This document shows, one piece after another, positions 15,109 through 28,000 of a DNA stretch of 64,000 bases. Every line of letters starts with the position of its first letter. The first letter of the stretch is position 1. The notes below the pieces were generated by a model that was not told the origin of the DNA, searched no databases, and saw nothing but the letters and a program-made list of their open reading frames with translations. The stretch comes from Tetrahymena elliotti 4EA (lineage: Eukaryota; Ciliophora; Oligohymenophorea; Hymenostomatida; Tetrahymenidae). The stretch is from assembly GCA_000231825.2 (NCBI GenBank), contig JH720328.1, forward strand, positions 724,057 through 788,056, read 5' to 3'. The translations under genes were made by a program, and so were the position numbers.

Positions 15109-17419
15109 TCAGATCTTAATGAAGTTAAACGCATCTTCTCTAGTATCTTTTTTTATTTCTTGATTTTACTAATCTTGTTATTACTGTTATTCATGTTGAT
15201 GAGGAACTGGTCCAAAATTTTAGCCATATCCTTGAGGCGGTTGTGGGTATTGAGGGTAGCCATAAGGGGGTATGGGCTAACCATAACCTTATGGAGGAAC
15301 ACCATATCCATAAGGATAAGGATATCCAGCGGGTGGATATCCATAAGGAGGAGGAGGATACATTCCATAAGCTCCATATTGAGGAGGAGGAGGGGGATAT
15401 AATCCATGGGCAGGGACACCTACTTGTTAGCCATAAGGAGAAAAACCTCCATTTTAAGGATATTATCCATTATATGGACTTGTATTTTAATTTCCATTAC
15501 CATTATGTTAACCATTTATTTATAAAGAGTCAAACTAATTGGTTATATTTGTTATAGGGTTTTGGGTAGTAGTAGGAGGATTTTAAGGAGTCTATTAAAT
15601 CTCTTAGTTAGGCTAATTAACTGTATTTTAATTATTCACTCCATTGCCATTTTAAGGTTATGAAGCATTTTATTTTTTTATGAAAGAAAATGCATTCTTT
15701 TTAGGTTATTCATTTGCTGAACCATTTTATTAATTTTATGTCACTTCTGCTTGAGGGCTTTCAACTTACTAAACATTTTCAGTTTCAGTCTTTTTCTTTA
15801 AAAATCCAAATCCTTTTTTAGTTTATTAATTTTCCTATTACTAATTTTCCTTAACTTCAATTTCATTTTGCTAAGATTTAACTTCTGTTTCATTTTGGTT
15901 ATTTTTTTTGACAAAATCAAAACCTTTTTTCTTTTATTCTACCTACTACTAATCTAAGTCATCTAAATAGTTTACAGTATTTCTTTATTTATTTTAGAGA
16001 CTGGCAGTATTATTTGTATCATTATGAGGAGATACAGTTGAAGAGGGGGCCTTGTTCTAGTTATTTTTAGTATTGACAGATAATAGGTTGCTCTTGAATT
16101 CAAACTTAACTTCGACCTGTTAATTTATCAAAAAATCATTAAATATATGTAATCAAGAGCTTTAAATATATTAAAATAATTTAAATAAATTTACTTATTC
16201 ATTTGCAACTGCTGCATTAGGGTTATCAACTAAAGTAGCAACTAAATTGATTTCTTAGCTGAAAGCATTTGAATTATCTCCTTCTGGAGCTGGTGCAGAT
16301 TTAATTACATGTATGTGATGCTTAAAATACTTTTGATATTTTTCTTATTTTCTGATAAGCTCTTGGATTGCAAATAAGGTTCTCTATTTAAAATAATTAA
16401 TAAAATTCTAGTAAATATCTTTATTTGATTAAAAAGGCTTTTAGAATAGATGCTGAATGAAACAGAGCTTCTACTTTTATTGCTTAATATTTAATAAATA
16501 GAAAAATTACAATTTTTTATTAAAAGCTAAGAGTAGAATAGAGTTTAGATATCAAGAAGCTTCCAACAATAGGGGTTTAGAAATTAGCAGCTGCATAATT
16601 GAATTCATCAAGGTTATTTTAATTCTATTTAAGTCTAACACCTCCTGGTGCAATCACTTCTTCTACAGATTTTCCTTCAAATTATCTAAAAATTTTTAAA
16701 AAACAGAATAAATGAATAAAATATTTTCATAAATAAAGTGAATGAAATGTATCTACATCAAAGGATTGTCTAACTAATCAGGCTGAATAAGATCAAATTC
16801 GCTTTGTACTTTGAATTGTTTTGATAAAGGTATATTGCTTGTAAATGTCCTTTTTTTAAAAATTTTGTTAGAAATATTATTTTAAATAACAAATATCTTA
16901 CTTGTTTTCTACTTATTTTATCTGCTTTTAAGTGTTTTAGACTTCAGGTTAAGGAGAGATAACTTCACTTGGCTTTTAAATTGGTTCTTCAACTACTTAA
17001 TTGACTTATTATTATATCTATTGTTAGGGTTATACAGGAGTAGGTGGTACAGGAGGAGCTGGCTATTCTTTTTTGAGGAAATTTGGTTTTCCCTTGCTTT
17101 AAGTTGTTTATTATTGCGCTGCCTTTTGCTGTTGCACCTTATCATCTTGATCTTCCCAAACTGAAATAAAAGAATGTATCTTAAGTTTATTTTTTAAAGA
17201 TTGAGTAAATTTACATCCTCCATAATTTTTTTCAGGTGCTTTCTAATTTGTAGCTGGTTGCTGTTGTTGCTATTAAGCTAATCAAAAATAAAAGTTTATC
17301 TAAAATGGTCTTGGTTTGAAAAATTTACTAGCTTGTGTTTAGCTTTAAGTATTATCTTCTTAGTGTTGTTATGTTTAGGTTTCTTCTTTCTTCTTAAAGT
17401 TCTTAAAATTTGGTGGCAT
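15109..17419 (-). CDS. Adaptor-like protein: helical N-terminal half, Pro/Tyr/Gly/Gln-rich C-terminal half with repeated AFxF motifs
   Basis: Starts at 17419 (MPPNFKNFKKKEE) and ends at TGA 15109-15111 (EDAFNFIKI). Introns I can place in phase: 17278-17328, 17161-17214, 16850-16901 and 16686-16756; a further one lies near 16.15 kb. The first 130 residues are Gln/Pro-rich. The middle is helical (TPIVGSFLISKLYSTLSFQQ, later RTLFAIQELIRKQEKYQKYF) and recalls ENTH/VHS/ANTH solenoids, but I cannot assign a family. The C-terminal half repeats a short motif four times: KKKGFDFVKK, TKKGFGFLKK, PKKNAFSFIKK and EDAFNFIKI. It also has a long PPPY/GYP-rich tract (15.2-15.5 kb) that is GC-richer than its surroundings. 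The [GA]F-x-F-[ILV] motif resembles the SAFSFLN-type motif that tepsin uses to bind the AP-4 epsilon ear, so a coated-vesicle accessory role is inferred. The frame at 16384-16510 is uncertain. Confidence 0.7.
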
Positions 17420-19047
17420 TTTTGTACTTTCTTTCTTTGTAAAATTTTTGCAATTAATTAATTTTTTTTTCTGTTTAACAATTATTTTAAATTTACTAGC
17501 AATAATTTAGAGATTAAAAGGAACAAAGAATTATTAATTATTTTAATGAAGACTCTCTTTAAATTACTATAATTACCATGTAAATCATATATGAAAAAAG
17601 GAAATTAAATGCATATATCTAAATTAAAATTGCTTGCAAGCAATGACGATACTAATATTATGATGATAAGATTCACAATAACCTAAATTTGTCAGATATA
17701 ATTCTTTTTCATTATGTTTTTCTTTTATAAAGAATATCAAATTAAATTATAAATTTTAACTTCATATTTTTTTGTAAAGTAAATTCATCAAAGCTGCCTG
17801 AAGTCAATTTATTCAAATTGCTTACTAATTACGATTGATGGTTAATTTGTATTTATCTATCACTAATAAACCTTCTATTTCAATTCTACCTTTTCATAAT
17901 TAAAAACCAATATTTCTAATTTTCTAAAGTATTTTTATTTTTTTTTAATAACTTTCAGATAAGATTTTATATCAAATTTTACTCTTATATGGCAGCTTTT
18001 AGAATCAATATTTTGAGAATATAAAATTAATGTTGGATGTAAAAGAAATTCTTTGGTAAGTAATTGAGCAAAAATTTATATAATTAATTATTTAAATAAA
18101 GCTTTTTACAAATGTTTCTTTTTTTTTTCTCACATACAATTTCACTAAAATAAATTCAACCCACACCACTCTTCAACAATAAAATGATTAAAAAATCATC
18201 AGAGATATTCTGAAATTTTAATTAATAAAAATAAGAACTATTTATTAAATAAATAATAACCAATATTAAAATCACTAAAATTAGATTTTTCAAAAAGTAA
18301 ATTTTTTAAATTCTTTGTAAGTAAAATTATTTTTCATAAGGCTTTAATAGAACAATTTATTTACAAAACATTTAAGCTAAACTAAAAATTAAAAATATTT
18401 TAAAATCTTAATAAAATCATCCATATTTTTAGATTATTAAATTTTTTATCATATTTTATTCCAATCTTAAATTTCTAAAAATAGAAATTGCTAATAAATT
18501 AAAAACAGATAATTTTAATATCAAACCAAACAAATATTTCTAATTATTAAATATTTAATTAAAATATATATTAATTGGTATTCCTCATGTGACTGGAATA
18601 AAAATAATAATTTTAAGAAATAGAAAAAGTTATTGTTATGAAAAATGCCTTAGATGCTTACTTGTATGCAGTCTGAGAATGAAGAATATTTCAAATTATT
18701 AAAGAAATTCAATGTATCTTTAAACTCAAATGAAATAATTTTCATAAAAATTTGCAAGATAATTTTAAAAATAAAAAATCTTTAAGATTTTTGTTATATT
18801 GTTCATATTTTTCAATAATTTAACAAAGTGATTAGTAAAAATTGTAAAAGAATTTAATTAAATCTTAAAAAAAATATTATGAATTAAATAAATTTAAGAC
18901 TTATGTGATTATTAAAAAATAACTCTCTCAGTTACAAATTGTAAAATAATTTAAAATAATAAAGATATAAAAGTAAAGAAACTATTAACTAAATATTTGG
19001 ATGAACAAACATTTTATACATATTAAAAATAATATTTTAAAAATTTT
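17420..19047. other. Intergenic region, no gene seen
   Basis: About 1.6 kb of very AT-rich sequence. No frame of more than a few tens of codons with plausible composition was seen on either strand. It should hold the promoter of the adaptor-like gene and the 3' UTR of the exchanger gene. Confidence 0.55.
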
Positions 19048-22000
19048 TCATTATTATTTTTTGAATAAATTTTTAAGAGCAGAATTTGGAGTAATGAGGG
19101 TTGCTCTCTGTCTTCTTAAGGTTGAAGTAAGTAATCTGATTTCTTCTGGATTAATAAACTCAAAAATAATAGTTTTTTTAGTAGTTTTATATGTATAATA
19201 AGAACCATTTGGATTAATTATGCTGTAAGCTGTAAAAACTTTTTCAGGTACTTAATCTTGTTCGCTTTAGAAATTGGGTCTAAGTCTAGCATCTTATTCT
19301 TAAATATTAACTTCAGATGATTCTCTTTTTTTGACAATATTATTTTGGTCTTCTTCAAAAACATTCAAAGAATTGTTTCCAATTTCATTGGTCATAAGAT
19401 GCACCTCACCTATTAAATTTAAAATTATTTAAAATACATTGATAAATACTCGATCCAAATTGAGAATTAATAAAATAAAAGCTAATATCTTACCCTTAGC
19501 TAAAATACCACCACTAGAAATTTCAAATATTGTATCCTTTTTAATTCTTTTAACAACTGTTTTATTAATAATATCTTCAATTTTTTCAATATCTAAAATG
19601 CTCAAGGGTGCAAACTATTGATAGTGTATCTTAAACAAGTATGGTAAACTTTCTCTGTAGATATGATGTTCTACTTCATGATGACACTTAATATGATCTT
19701 AAATTTTTTTAATTTCAATTTATCTTGTAATCATCATGCAGTCAGCTTAAAACTCTTTTTATTTAATAATATTTTTTCAATATTTTTATCCTTCATTGAT
19801 TTAATTTTATTTATACCTGTTTGATATTTATTGTTTGTATTTAAGAGTTGCTAAATGGGTAGAATATGCCCAACACCTCTTTTGACTGAGAATTTTCCTA
19901 AATCATTTTTGTAACTTTCTGTTCCACCACCCCTCATAATAACAAAAATGTGGGTAGCCTTTTTATCAGTCTATTATGAAAATTTTATATAAATTAATAT
20001 AAAAAATTAATTTAAAACAAATAATTATTTTACCTTGAATACGAATTGTTCAGGATCAAAACGAGCTTCTGTGGCTTAACTTATAATATCACTGAATTTA
20101 GATTTTTCTTTCATGTGCTAACTTAATAACTAGAATAATGGCTAAGATTTAATGAAATCATCAAACTTAAGTTCATTCTATATTTAATTATAGATTAAAT
20201 ATTTAATAAGCAATCAATAAAATTAAATAAATAAATAAATACCCAAGATGGAGTAAGGTTATTTATTTAAATAATGTTTTAGTCAATTTTCTTTTTAAGA
20301 GAAAAGAATTCCTTTTCATCTAATTAACCTTGAGCAGATTTTTCTTTAATAATATCTTTTTTTTTTAAAGTTTTTCATTAAAAATTAATCTTTCTTAAAT
20401 TAAATAATTACCTTTTTGGTATTCTAAGACTGTGAAAGCAACTTTCTTTGTTCTAATTTATTGACTGACATCAGGGAAACTGATATCCAAGAAGTCATCT
20501 AAATATTATTTAGCATTTGTTTCATTCTCTTAAGCTTCTTATAGAATAATTTAGATGTATCTTTCATCTTATTTAATCTTTAAAAAATTGGATTTAATTT
20601 TAATTTTTAGAAAATAAATTGATTTACACTCAATAAACTAGTCATAGCAATTTTATGAGCCTCTAAATAAGTGTGAACCATATCGAAAATACCAGAAATA
20701 TGTTAGAAAAGCTATCTCTTAGCCCAATTACCAATAATAGTCCAGTTTCTCAGCGTTGAATAAAAATTAATGTATCCTTCACTAAATTACCTTCTCAAAT
20801 AACCCCAATTATTCATAAGTGAAGTTTCAAGATCTAAATCCCAATCAACAGATTCACATAATCTAATATAGCTTTCACCAGTACATTAATTTTTTTCAAA
20901 TAAATCCCAAATTGCTGACTAAATTTTACCAAAACAAATTGAAAAACCATTAAGAATCAATTAATAAAATTACTTTTAATCTTTTTAAGAAAATATTTCT
21001 GATGAAGATTAAGGTTTCATCATCTTACTTGATTAAGTTTTCATTATCTTCATCAGAAGAGTCTGAGCTGTTGCTATTACTTCTTTCTCTATGAGGGTTT
21101 TCCTCATCTTCTTTTTTCTCTTCATTAATTTTATCATCTTCTTGATATTTTTTTTCATCTTTTAGTAAGCTATTTATTAAACAAAATATTTTTATTATAA
21201 ATAGCAATAAAAACTTAAAATGAATTTAAATTAAAAAATGTATTTTACACAACTTAAAGCTCATTTTCATTATCATCTTTCTTTTTATTTTCTTCTTAAA
21301 TTTATTCTTTTTCTTAAATTTTTTTGTCTAATTGAAGCATATATTCTTATTGCTTCTTTGCTCCTGAAAGGACTAAGACATCATTATCCCAATCTGCATT
21401 TTTTAAATACTTACTTTCTTTCAATTCCTTAACTTATAATTCAAGTTCTTCTTTAAAATCTTTTTCCAAGTAATCCATAAATAATTTATCTTTAAGCTAT
21501 GAAGTAGGAATAACTTTTAAATACTAAATCAAAAATTTAATTGTTGAGCCATTAACTATTTATTTATAATTTGAACATAGTTTATATTAAGTTTCAATAA
21601 TAAAGTTATTAAATTACTCAGCAAAGTTAATAAACAATTTCCTGCTACTTCAAATAAGATCTATTCATATTGATAATAAATTAATTCATAAGTTTTTATA
21701 AATTAATATTACCAAAGCTCTCATTTCTTAGTTGAAATGTTAGTCATGAGATACAATTAAAGCTATGGAAACTCCAATAGCACCTTTTATACCACCGTAT
21801 GCTAGAATATATACCTCATTCCAAGTAAGGCCATAACCAAGCCTTTATAGGAAATGCATAAATATTGATATAGAAGCTAGACGAGAAACAATTGTGAAAA
21901 GATAAACTAAAAGTAGCTTATAGTAATCAGCTGTAGTAATGCTTGATGTTTCTTCAGACTAAATTAATTAATCAAAAAATAAATAAAAACCAAAAGAAGC

Positions 22001-23822
22001 ATAAATCTTACATAAAAGGTGAAAGAGACAATAACACCAGCAAGAATGAAAATAACTGTTTCAGCACAGAAAGAAATGTAATTCCAGAATTATCTAAAGG
22101 CTTGATCTGCCTAACTTGCTATTCTCTTTTTACCTGATGCAGACATGAATAAACCAAAACTAACTAGAGGTATTATACCATTCAAAGATTATCCAAATAT
22201 TGTTACGTTTTGTCCAAAGAAATAAAGCTTTTATTAAAAATTTAAAATATTCATTTATTGATAAATTAATTATCTTTTATTCTTAAAAATTTTATTGATA
22301 AACCAATTTCTCATTTTAATTTATTTATTTTATTATTCATAAATAAAATTAAAAATTTTGAATTTACTAAATAGCAACTGAGTAAAACGATATTGACAGC
22401 ATGAATTTCATCATTAAAGATCTTTTTAATCCAGAAGGAAGTCACCAAACCAAAAACCATACCAAATAAAATGCCTACCAAAGCTACTAAACAAAAATAT
22501 TGAAAGCTTCCCCAAAAAGAAGTGATTGATTCTCTAACAATTTCCTTAATTTTATTTTTAAATAAATGAGTATTAAAAGAATAACCAATTTATGAAATAA
22601 ATGAATTTAGTGAGAGTAGAAATAGAAAAAATAAATATTAAATTAATTTTATCTTTTTACCTTGACTACTTTGTAAAGAGCAACACAAGTTATATCATTC
22701 AAAAGAGATTCACCTTTTATTAATGCATTGAGTCTTCTTGGAGCACCTATTTCCTTTATAAAATTAAAACCAGTTTTTAATAAGACAAATTAAATCTTGT
22801 ATTAGTTACTTGGAGAATAGCCCCAATTGCTACAGTATCTGTCCAAGAAAGTAAAGAACCTAATAGGAATGTACTTGATAAAGGATATTCATCTCCTCTG
22901 TACAACAATTTGATAAAGAACATGATCAGAACTGAACCAACAATAACGCAAGGAACTGCAAGAATGAAAATCTATTAAAAACATATAAAATTGTTAAAAA
23001 ATATTATTATCTCTATTTCTTTTTCTATTTTATATTTGCTTTTATATTAATTTTTATTATTAGAAAATAAAACTAAGCAATTAAGTTTAAAATGCTTATG
23101 CGAAGGTTATCCATTGATATTAATTATTTCTTAAATTACTTAACTAAATTATCTTCTGAAAATATGCCAATCTGTGTTGTACCCACTTTAGAAAATCATA
23201 ACTGGTAAAAAGATGATCAAGATTCCATGCTTTAAATTAGAACAAAAATGTTATTATTAAATTATGAAATTCTAATTTATAAATAAATACTGGATTTATT
23301 GAACTAGCTGATTTAATTGATTCACCAAGCTAACCTAGACTTTCATGAAACAAACCTCCAAAATATCCAAGTAAGAATAACATAGATGTATAGGCTACCT
23401 TTTTATTTTTTTATTAATATTAAGAGATAATATAGCTTAAATAGATAAAATGAACACTTGTAAAAGTGATCACCAAAGCTTTAGAAAGAATATAGTTATC
23501 AAAAATTTACGGGAAATCTCTTATTAACCTGCTTGAGAAGACCACCTATTGCTAAACTCATGAATATAAAGAAAATGATTCTACTTTCTTTAACAATATG
23601 CTCTTCTGCTTTTACTATTGATGAATCATTAACTTTTTTAATGATATCACTTGTATGAGCCTAACTACTGGAATTATTTGCCTAATGCTAAAATTATTCT
23701 GAGTTGTACTATTAGTTTGTGTCCTGCTGCTAATTATGTTCTAAAGAAGCTAATACAGTTTAGAGGAATATGCTTGTTGCTGCAATCAAAGTAAGCAGCA
23801 ATCTATAAGTTGTGCTTTTCAT
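19048..23822 (-). CDS. Sodium/proton exchanger, SOS1/SLC9C type, with degenerate cyclic-nucleotide-binding-like domain
   Basis: Multi-exon gene of roughly 1,250 residues. The start at 23822 gives a signal-anchor-like sequence (MKSTTYRLLLTLIAATSIFL). About twelve membrane segments follow, with exchanger hallmarks: GESLLND near 22.7 kb, YGGIKGAIGVSIALIVSHD near 21.8 kb and VAGNCLLTLLINGSTIKFLI spanning an intron near 21.6 kb (donor GTAATTTAATAAC, acceptor AAATAG). The cytosolic part has an acidic Ser-rich stretch, then FLDISFPDVSQQIRTKKVAF, which resembles the linker after the membrane domain of plant SOS1. Next come KFDDFIKSQPLFQLLSQ, FDPEQFVFK and HIFVIMRGG near 20.2-19.9 kb, in the order expected of a CNB fold. 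I do not see the Arg-containing phosphate-binding cassette, so ligand binding is doubtful. I see no S4-like voltage sensor, unlike sperm SLC9C1. Likely role: Na+ extrusion and pH control at a membrane. Stop TGA 19048-19050. Confidence 0.88.
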
Positions 23823-25005
23823 AATGTAGATTTAAAATAATTAATTGTATTTAATACAAATTTTAATTTTTATATTTAATTTATGCTCTTAATTTTAATG
23901 AGTAAAATTTCTTTTTGTAATCTTTTTGTTTAAATAGATAATAAAACAAAAAAGCAAGCAAATAAACAAACAAACAAACAAATAAATCTTATCTTTGATT
24001 TATTTTGAAACAAAATGCTTGAAAATATCAATCTATTTTTTTTTTTTGGAAAGTGATTATTCTTAAGCTATTCCAAAAAATTTTTGACTGACTAATTTAT
24101 TTGGCTTTTTAACATTTTGATAACATACTATTAAGCAGCAGTAGAAAAAGTGAATATTCGCCAATAATTTGTAGATAATTTTAATTTTACTCTGCAATAA
24201 AATAAAAATTTATTAAAAATTAGATATAAAAGAAGGTATTTATCTTAATTTCGATTTTTTTTTAACAGTAAATACAGAAATTGAAATAAATCATTTATTT
24301 TCTAATCTCCCAGTTATTGGCCATACTTTACAATTTAAAATGAATAATTACTCCATTAAATCCTACTTTCTATTTTATTTTCCTTCCATATCTAAACACA
24401 AATACTAAGACTCAGATCATTTTCAAAAATCTATTCTTTTTTTCACAAACCTCAGTTTTAAGCTTCCTTTTTAATTGTTATTAATTTGTAAAATTCAAAA
24501 AATACATCTTAGATTTTTAAAAAATAGATAGTTTTATTTGATAGTATTATGTATCACCATAAAAAACAAAATTTTAAACTTAAGTTACTTCTCATAGAAT
24601 GCAATTTAATTTAATTACTTAACACAAAAATTTTCCAGATAGATTTTATATTTGAAATTTTGTTTTGTTTGAAAAGAAACCATTTAACCAAAAAGCTAAA
24701 GTGATTAATAAATTTAAAAATGTAATGATAGAAATAAAATATTTTAGAGCTTTCAGGCTATACAAAAAGTTCTTTTTGAATGAAAAAAGAAATGAGTGTA
24801 TTTATTATTTAGTTAAAATTGAAATAGATTCATCTGAACAATAATTTTAATAATGGAAATTAAATTAGAAAGAAAATCAAAAATAATATAGAAAATATCA
24901 ATAAAAATATTTATTTTAATATAAAAGATTGCATTTATTTTATAAGATTTTTATTATAAAATGAATAGATTAATTGAGTCAACTGAAACGAAATCATATT
25001 ATCCT
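23823..25005. other. Intergenic region with a short AAAC/AAAT microsatellite
   Basis: About 1.2 kb without a supportable gene. At 23943-23986 there is a short tandem run of AAAC/AAAT-type tetranucleotides (for example CAAACAAACAAACAAAT). The region lies upstream of the exchanger gene and downstream of the large helical-repeat gene. Confidence 0.55.
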
Positions 25006-28000
25006 TCAGTTTGATTAGTAGAATTAGTTTTTAATTTTATAAAAGGCATATCTGTAATTTCTAGTTCTTAAATCATTAAATATGCGAATTAGTTAATTTA
25101 TTAATGTTTCCGTTATTTGTAAATTTAAATCTTGTATTTCATATACAGCTTCTGGCTCTTAATCTTCCATTCTACTCTAATTCTAATCTTCATCAATAAA
25201 ATCATTTCCAGTTTCGTATTAATTTCTGTATTATGCTCTTGCAGGAGATTAGAAATATTATTAATTTTAAGATCTTTAAGATAAAAGAGATTATTATTAT
25301 TGTTATTATTATTATTATTATTAATTAGAATATCTTGGATCTCCTTAATCAGCATATTATAATCTTATTCTTAGTGATAACTATTATTGTTAATCAGGAT
25401 AATTGCTGTATTCTTATCCATCATCTATAATTTACTCATGCTATCTTTATGCTTCTTCATCTCTTGCCATCAGTTCTTAAATCCTGCTTTCCATCATTTG
25501 TAAAGTATCTTAGACATCAGTAACTTAATGTAAATATTGATTATCTCTTTGTTAATCCTCTACTTCTAACTAGTCTAGTTAATTCATAGATCTTCTTTCA
25601 TAGTCTTCTAAATCACTTTATTATCTACTGCTTCTCTTAAGATTATCCTAATCCTAATTGTCATCATATTATCCTATTTATTAAATTAATTAATTTTTTA
25701 TTGAAATAAATGAACAAAATTTTAAAATACTTCTTTCCATAAGCTCCTACATTTCTTGGTTTTGTCTTTATTGTTCTAAAAGTTCTTATTACTGCTGTTA
25801 ATATTCCCATTTTAATTATTAGATAGTACTCTCTTATTCTTTTTTCTCAAGCTCTATTTTGTTTACCTGCCTAAGTAAATTCTCTGACTTTTATATTGCT
25901 TGGTTGAGTTAGTCATCTAATTTTTAAATTTTAACCTAGTATTGCTTAGATGTTATTTCAGAGTTTTGCAACTAGCTCTCTAATTTTTTCTTTGATTTTT
26001 GTAAATCATTTATTTAATTTTGACTTTATTCCTATTCAAACCTAAGCTCAACAACTGTTTAATTATTTCCTCTTTATTTATTGAAATTTGACAATTATCT
26101 AAATACAGATGATGTCTATCTTTCAAAGATTCTTTAAAGCACACTACATATGTGATCAGTAGCACCAAAGCGATTTATTATTTTTAAATTCTCTTAACCA
26201 ATTTTTTTAAGAATTCCGTTAAGACTGTTATCCTCAACCTCTTAAACTTAGGGAATAAATTAGCTGAGCTATATTGATTGCTGCAAGTGTGGTTCAACTA
26301 ATTGCTAAGCAACTAAAGCTGAAGTAGTTACTCTAATCTCGGGAGGTGCTTAATATGAACTGGTTAAAGAGCTTTATAAATTATCTTAATAGTAATTAGG
26401 TTACAATTGCTATTAATAGTTTCTTTAATAATTACTAGATTGCTATGACTAAGCATTTTTAGGAGCCATTCTATTATTACTGTTATTATAATTATTATAA
26501 TAGTTGCTTTGATTCCCTCTATAATTTTATGGAGTAGAAGGTGGGGAAGGAGGAGGTGAGTCTTGTGTTTCTAGCTAAGGGAAGGCTATACTTTTAAGAA
26601 TATTAAAAGAAGTAGCTATATCAGATAAACTAAACATTTATTAGAATGTTCTCTATTCCCAAACATTAACATTTTAATCATAAGCTGAATCATATATTTT
26701 ATCAAAGGCATATGCTAAAAGATGTTATTTTATTGTGTTTGATTCAAACAGTTTGATTAAACCTCTATTTATTCTATAAATTCTATTTGTAAAGCTTTCA
26801 TTACGGATAGCCTCTAAAGCCATCTATTATTGTGTCTACCTAGCTCTCAACAATATCATAAACAACTTTTCAACTTACACTGATTTCTTTGATCTAATTG
26901 TAAAAGCAAAACCTATTTTTAATTAAATATTTTTTTATTCATTTTCGTTTTTATTTAAAAATCCCTTTATTTGTTTGATATTTTTATTAAAATTGCTATT
27001 AAATTTTAGCTTGATTTTTTTCTTTTAATTGATTAAACTCCTCAAAAAAATTTTCAATTAACTGCAGTTGATAAATACTAAATAAACTAAATAAGCTTTA
27101 TCTTTATTATTCAAATTTATCTTTTAATTATTCAATAACTTATTTTAATATTTTATTTGAAACCAAAAAATTGAGGGATTGAATCAGATTAGTTATAAAT
27201 TGTCTAATTAAATTACCTTTAATTTTATTGATAGCAGCTTGTTTCAATAAACGACCTATGATTGAAACAGTACTGTTTAGCTTTTGATGAATCATAACTG
27301 TCATGTAATTTTGTTATAAACTTGCTATGTTATCTTATTCTCTCATTTGTTAAACGCTTTAACTCCACATATGAAGGCCAAATGCCATTAATTTAACTTC
27401 TTCTCTTTCTCTTATACGGATTGCATTCATAAGCTTATAATATTTACTTCTAGGATTTTTAATTCTATCAAATGCTTCTTGTAATTTATTTGAAACTCTT
27501 GCCTATGCTACTTAGACAAACCTTAAGATGATGGCAGATTACTAATATGAATAAAGACATAATTAAAATATTTAGAATGTAAAATCAAATATTACTTTAT
27601 ATATTTATTAATATTTTGTGTAGTATTTGGAATCTAAATTTGCGAATTTCCATCTCCAAAGTGTTGCAAAGTAAGTTCTAAGGGCTACACTTCCTGACTT
27701 TCTTTGAATCATGTGTAAAGAATCATTTAAAGTTTTCTTATATAAACCTTCAATTCTCTAGAAGAGACTGTTTAAAATAATTATATCAGTAAATAATTTT
27801 TTTAAAAAAGAAATCTTACATAACAAGTTTCTAAATCTTTAAATTGTGGGAAGCTGAACCAGTTTTCTCAATAACTGTATTTTCTAAATTTTATTTTATT
27901 TAATTATTAACTCCTTCAAAGAATCTTGTCACAGCATTCCAATATTCTGCTCTCTTTTCATCTTATGCAACCTAAAATTTTAATTAATATGTAAAATTTT

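Noticed and set aside
15160..15557. Plus-strand frames rich in Ile, Arg, His and Glu
   Set aside because: Antisense of the Pro/Tyr/Gly-rich tract of the minus-strand adaptor-like gene, whose frame runs on through exons on both sides.
16420..16440. AAA-TAA site considered as a Euplotes-like +1 programmed frameshift
   Set aside because: TAA is plainly a Gln codon throughout this window, so AAA-TAA has no stalling stop. An intron or sequencing error explains the frame change better.
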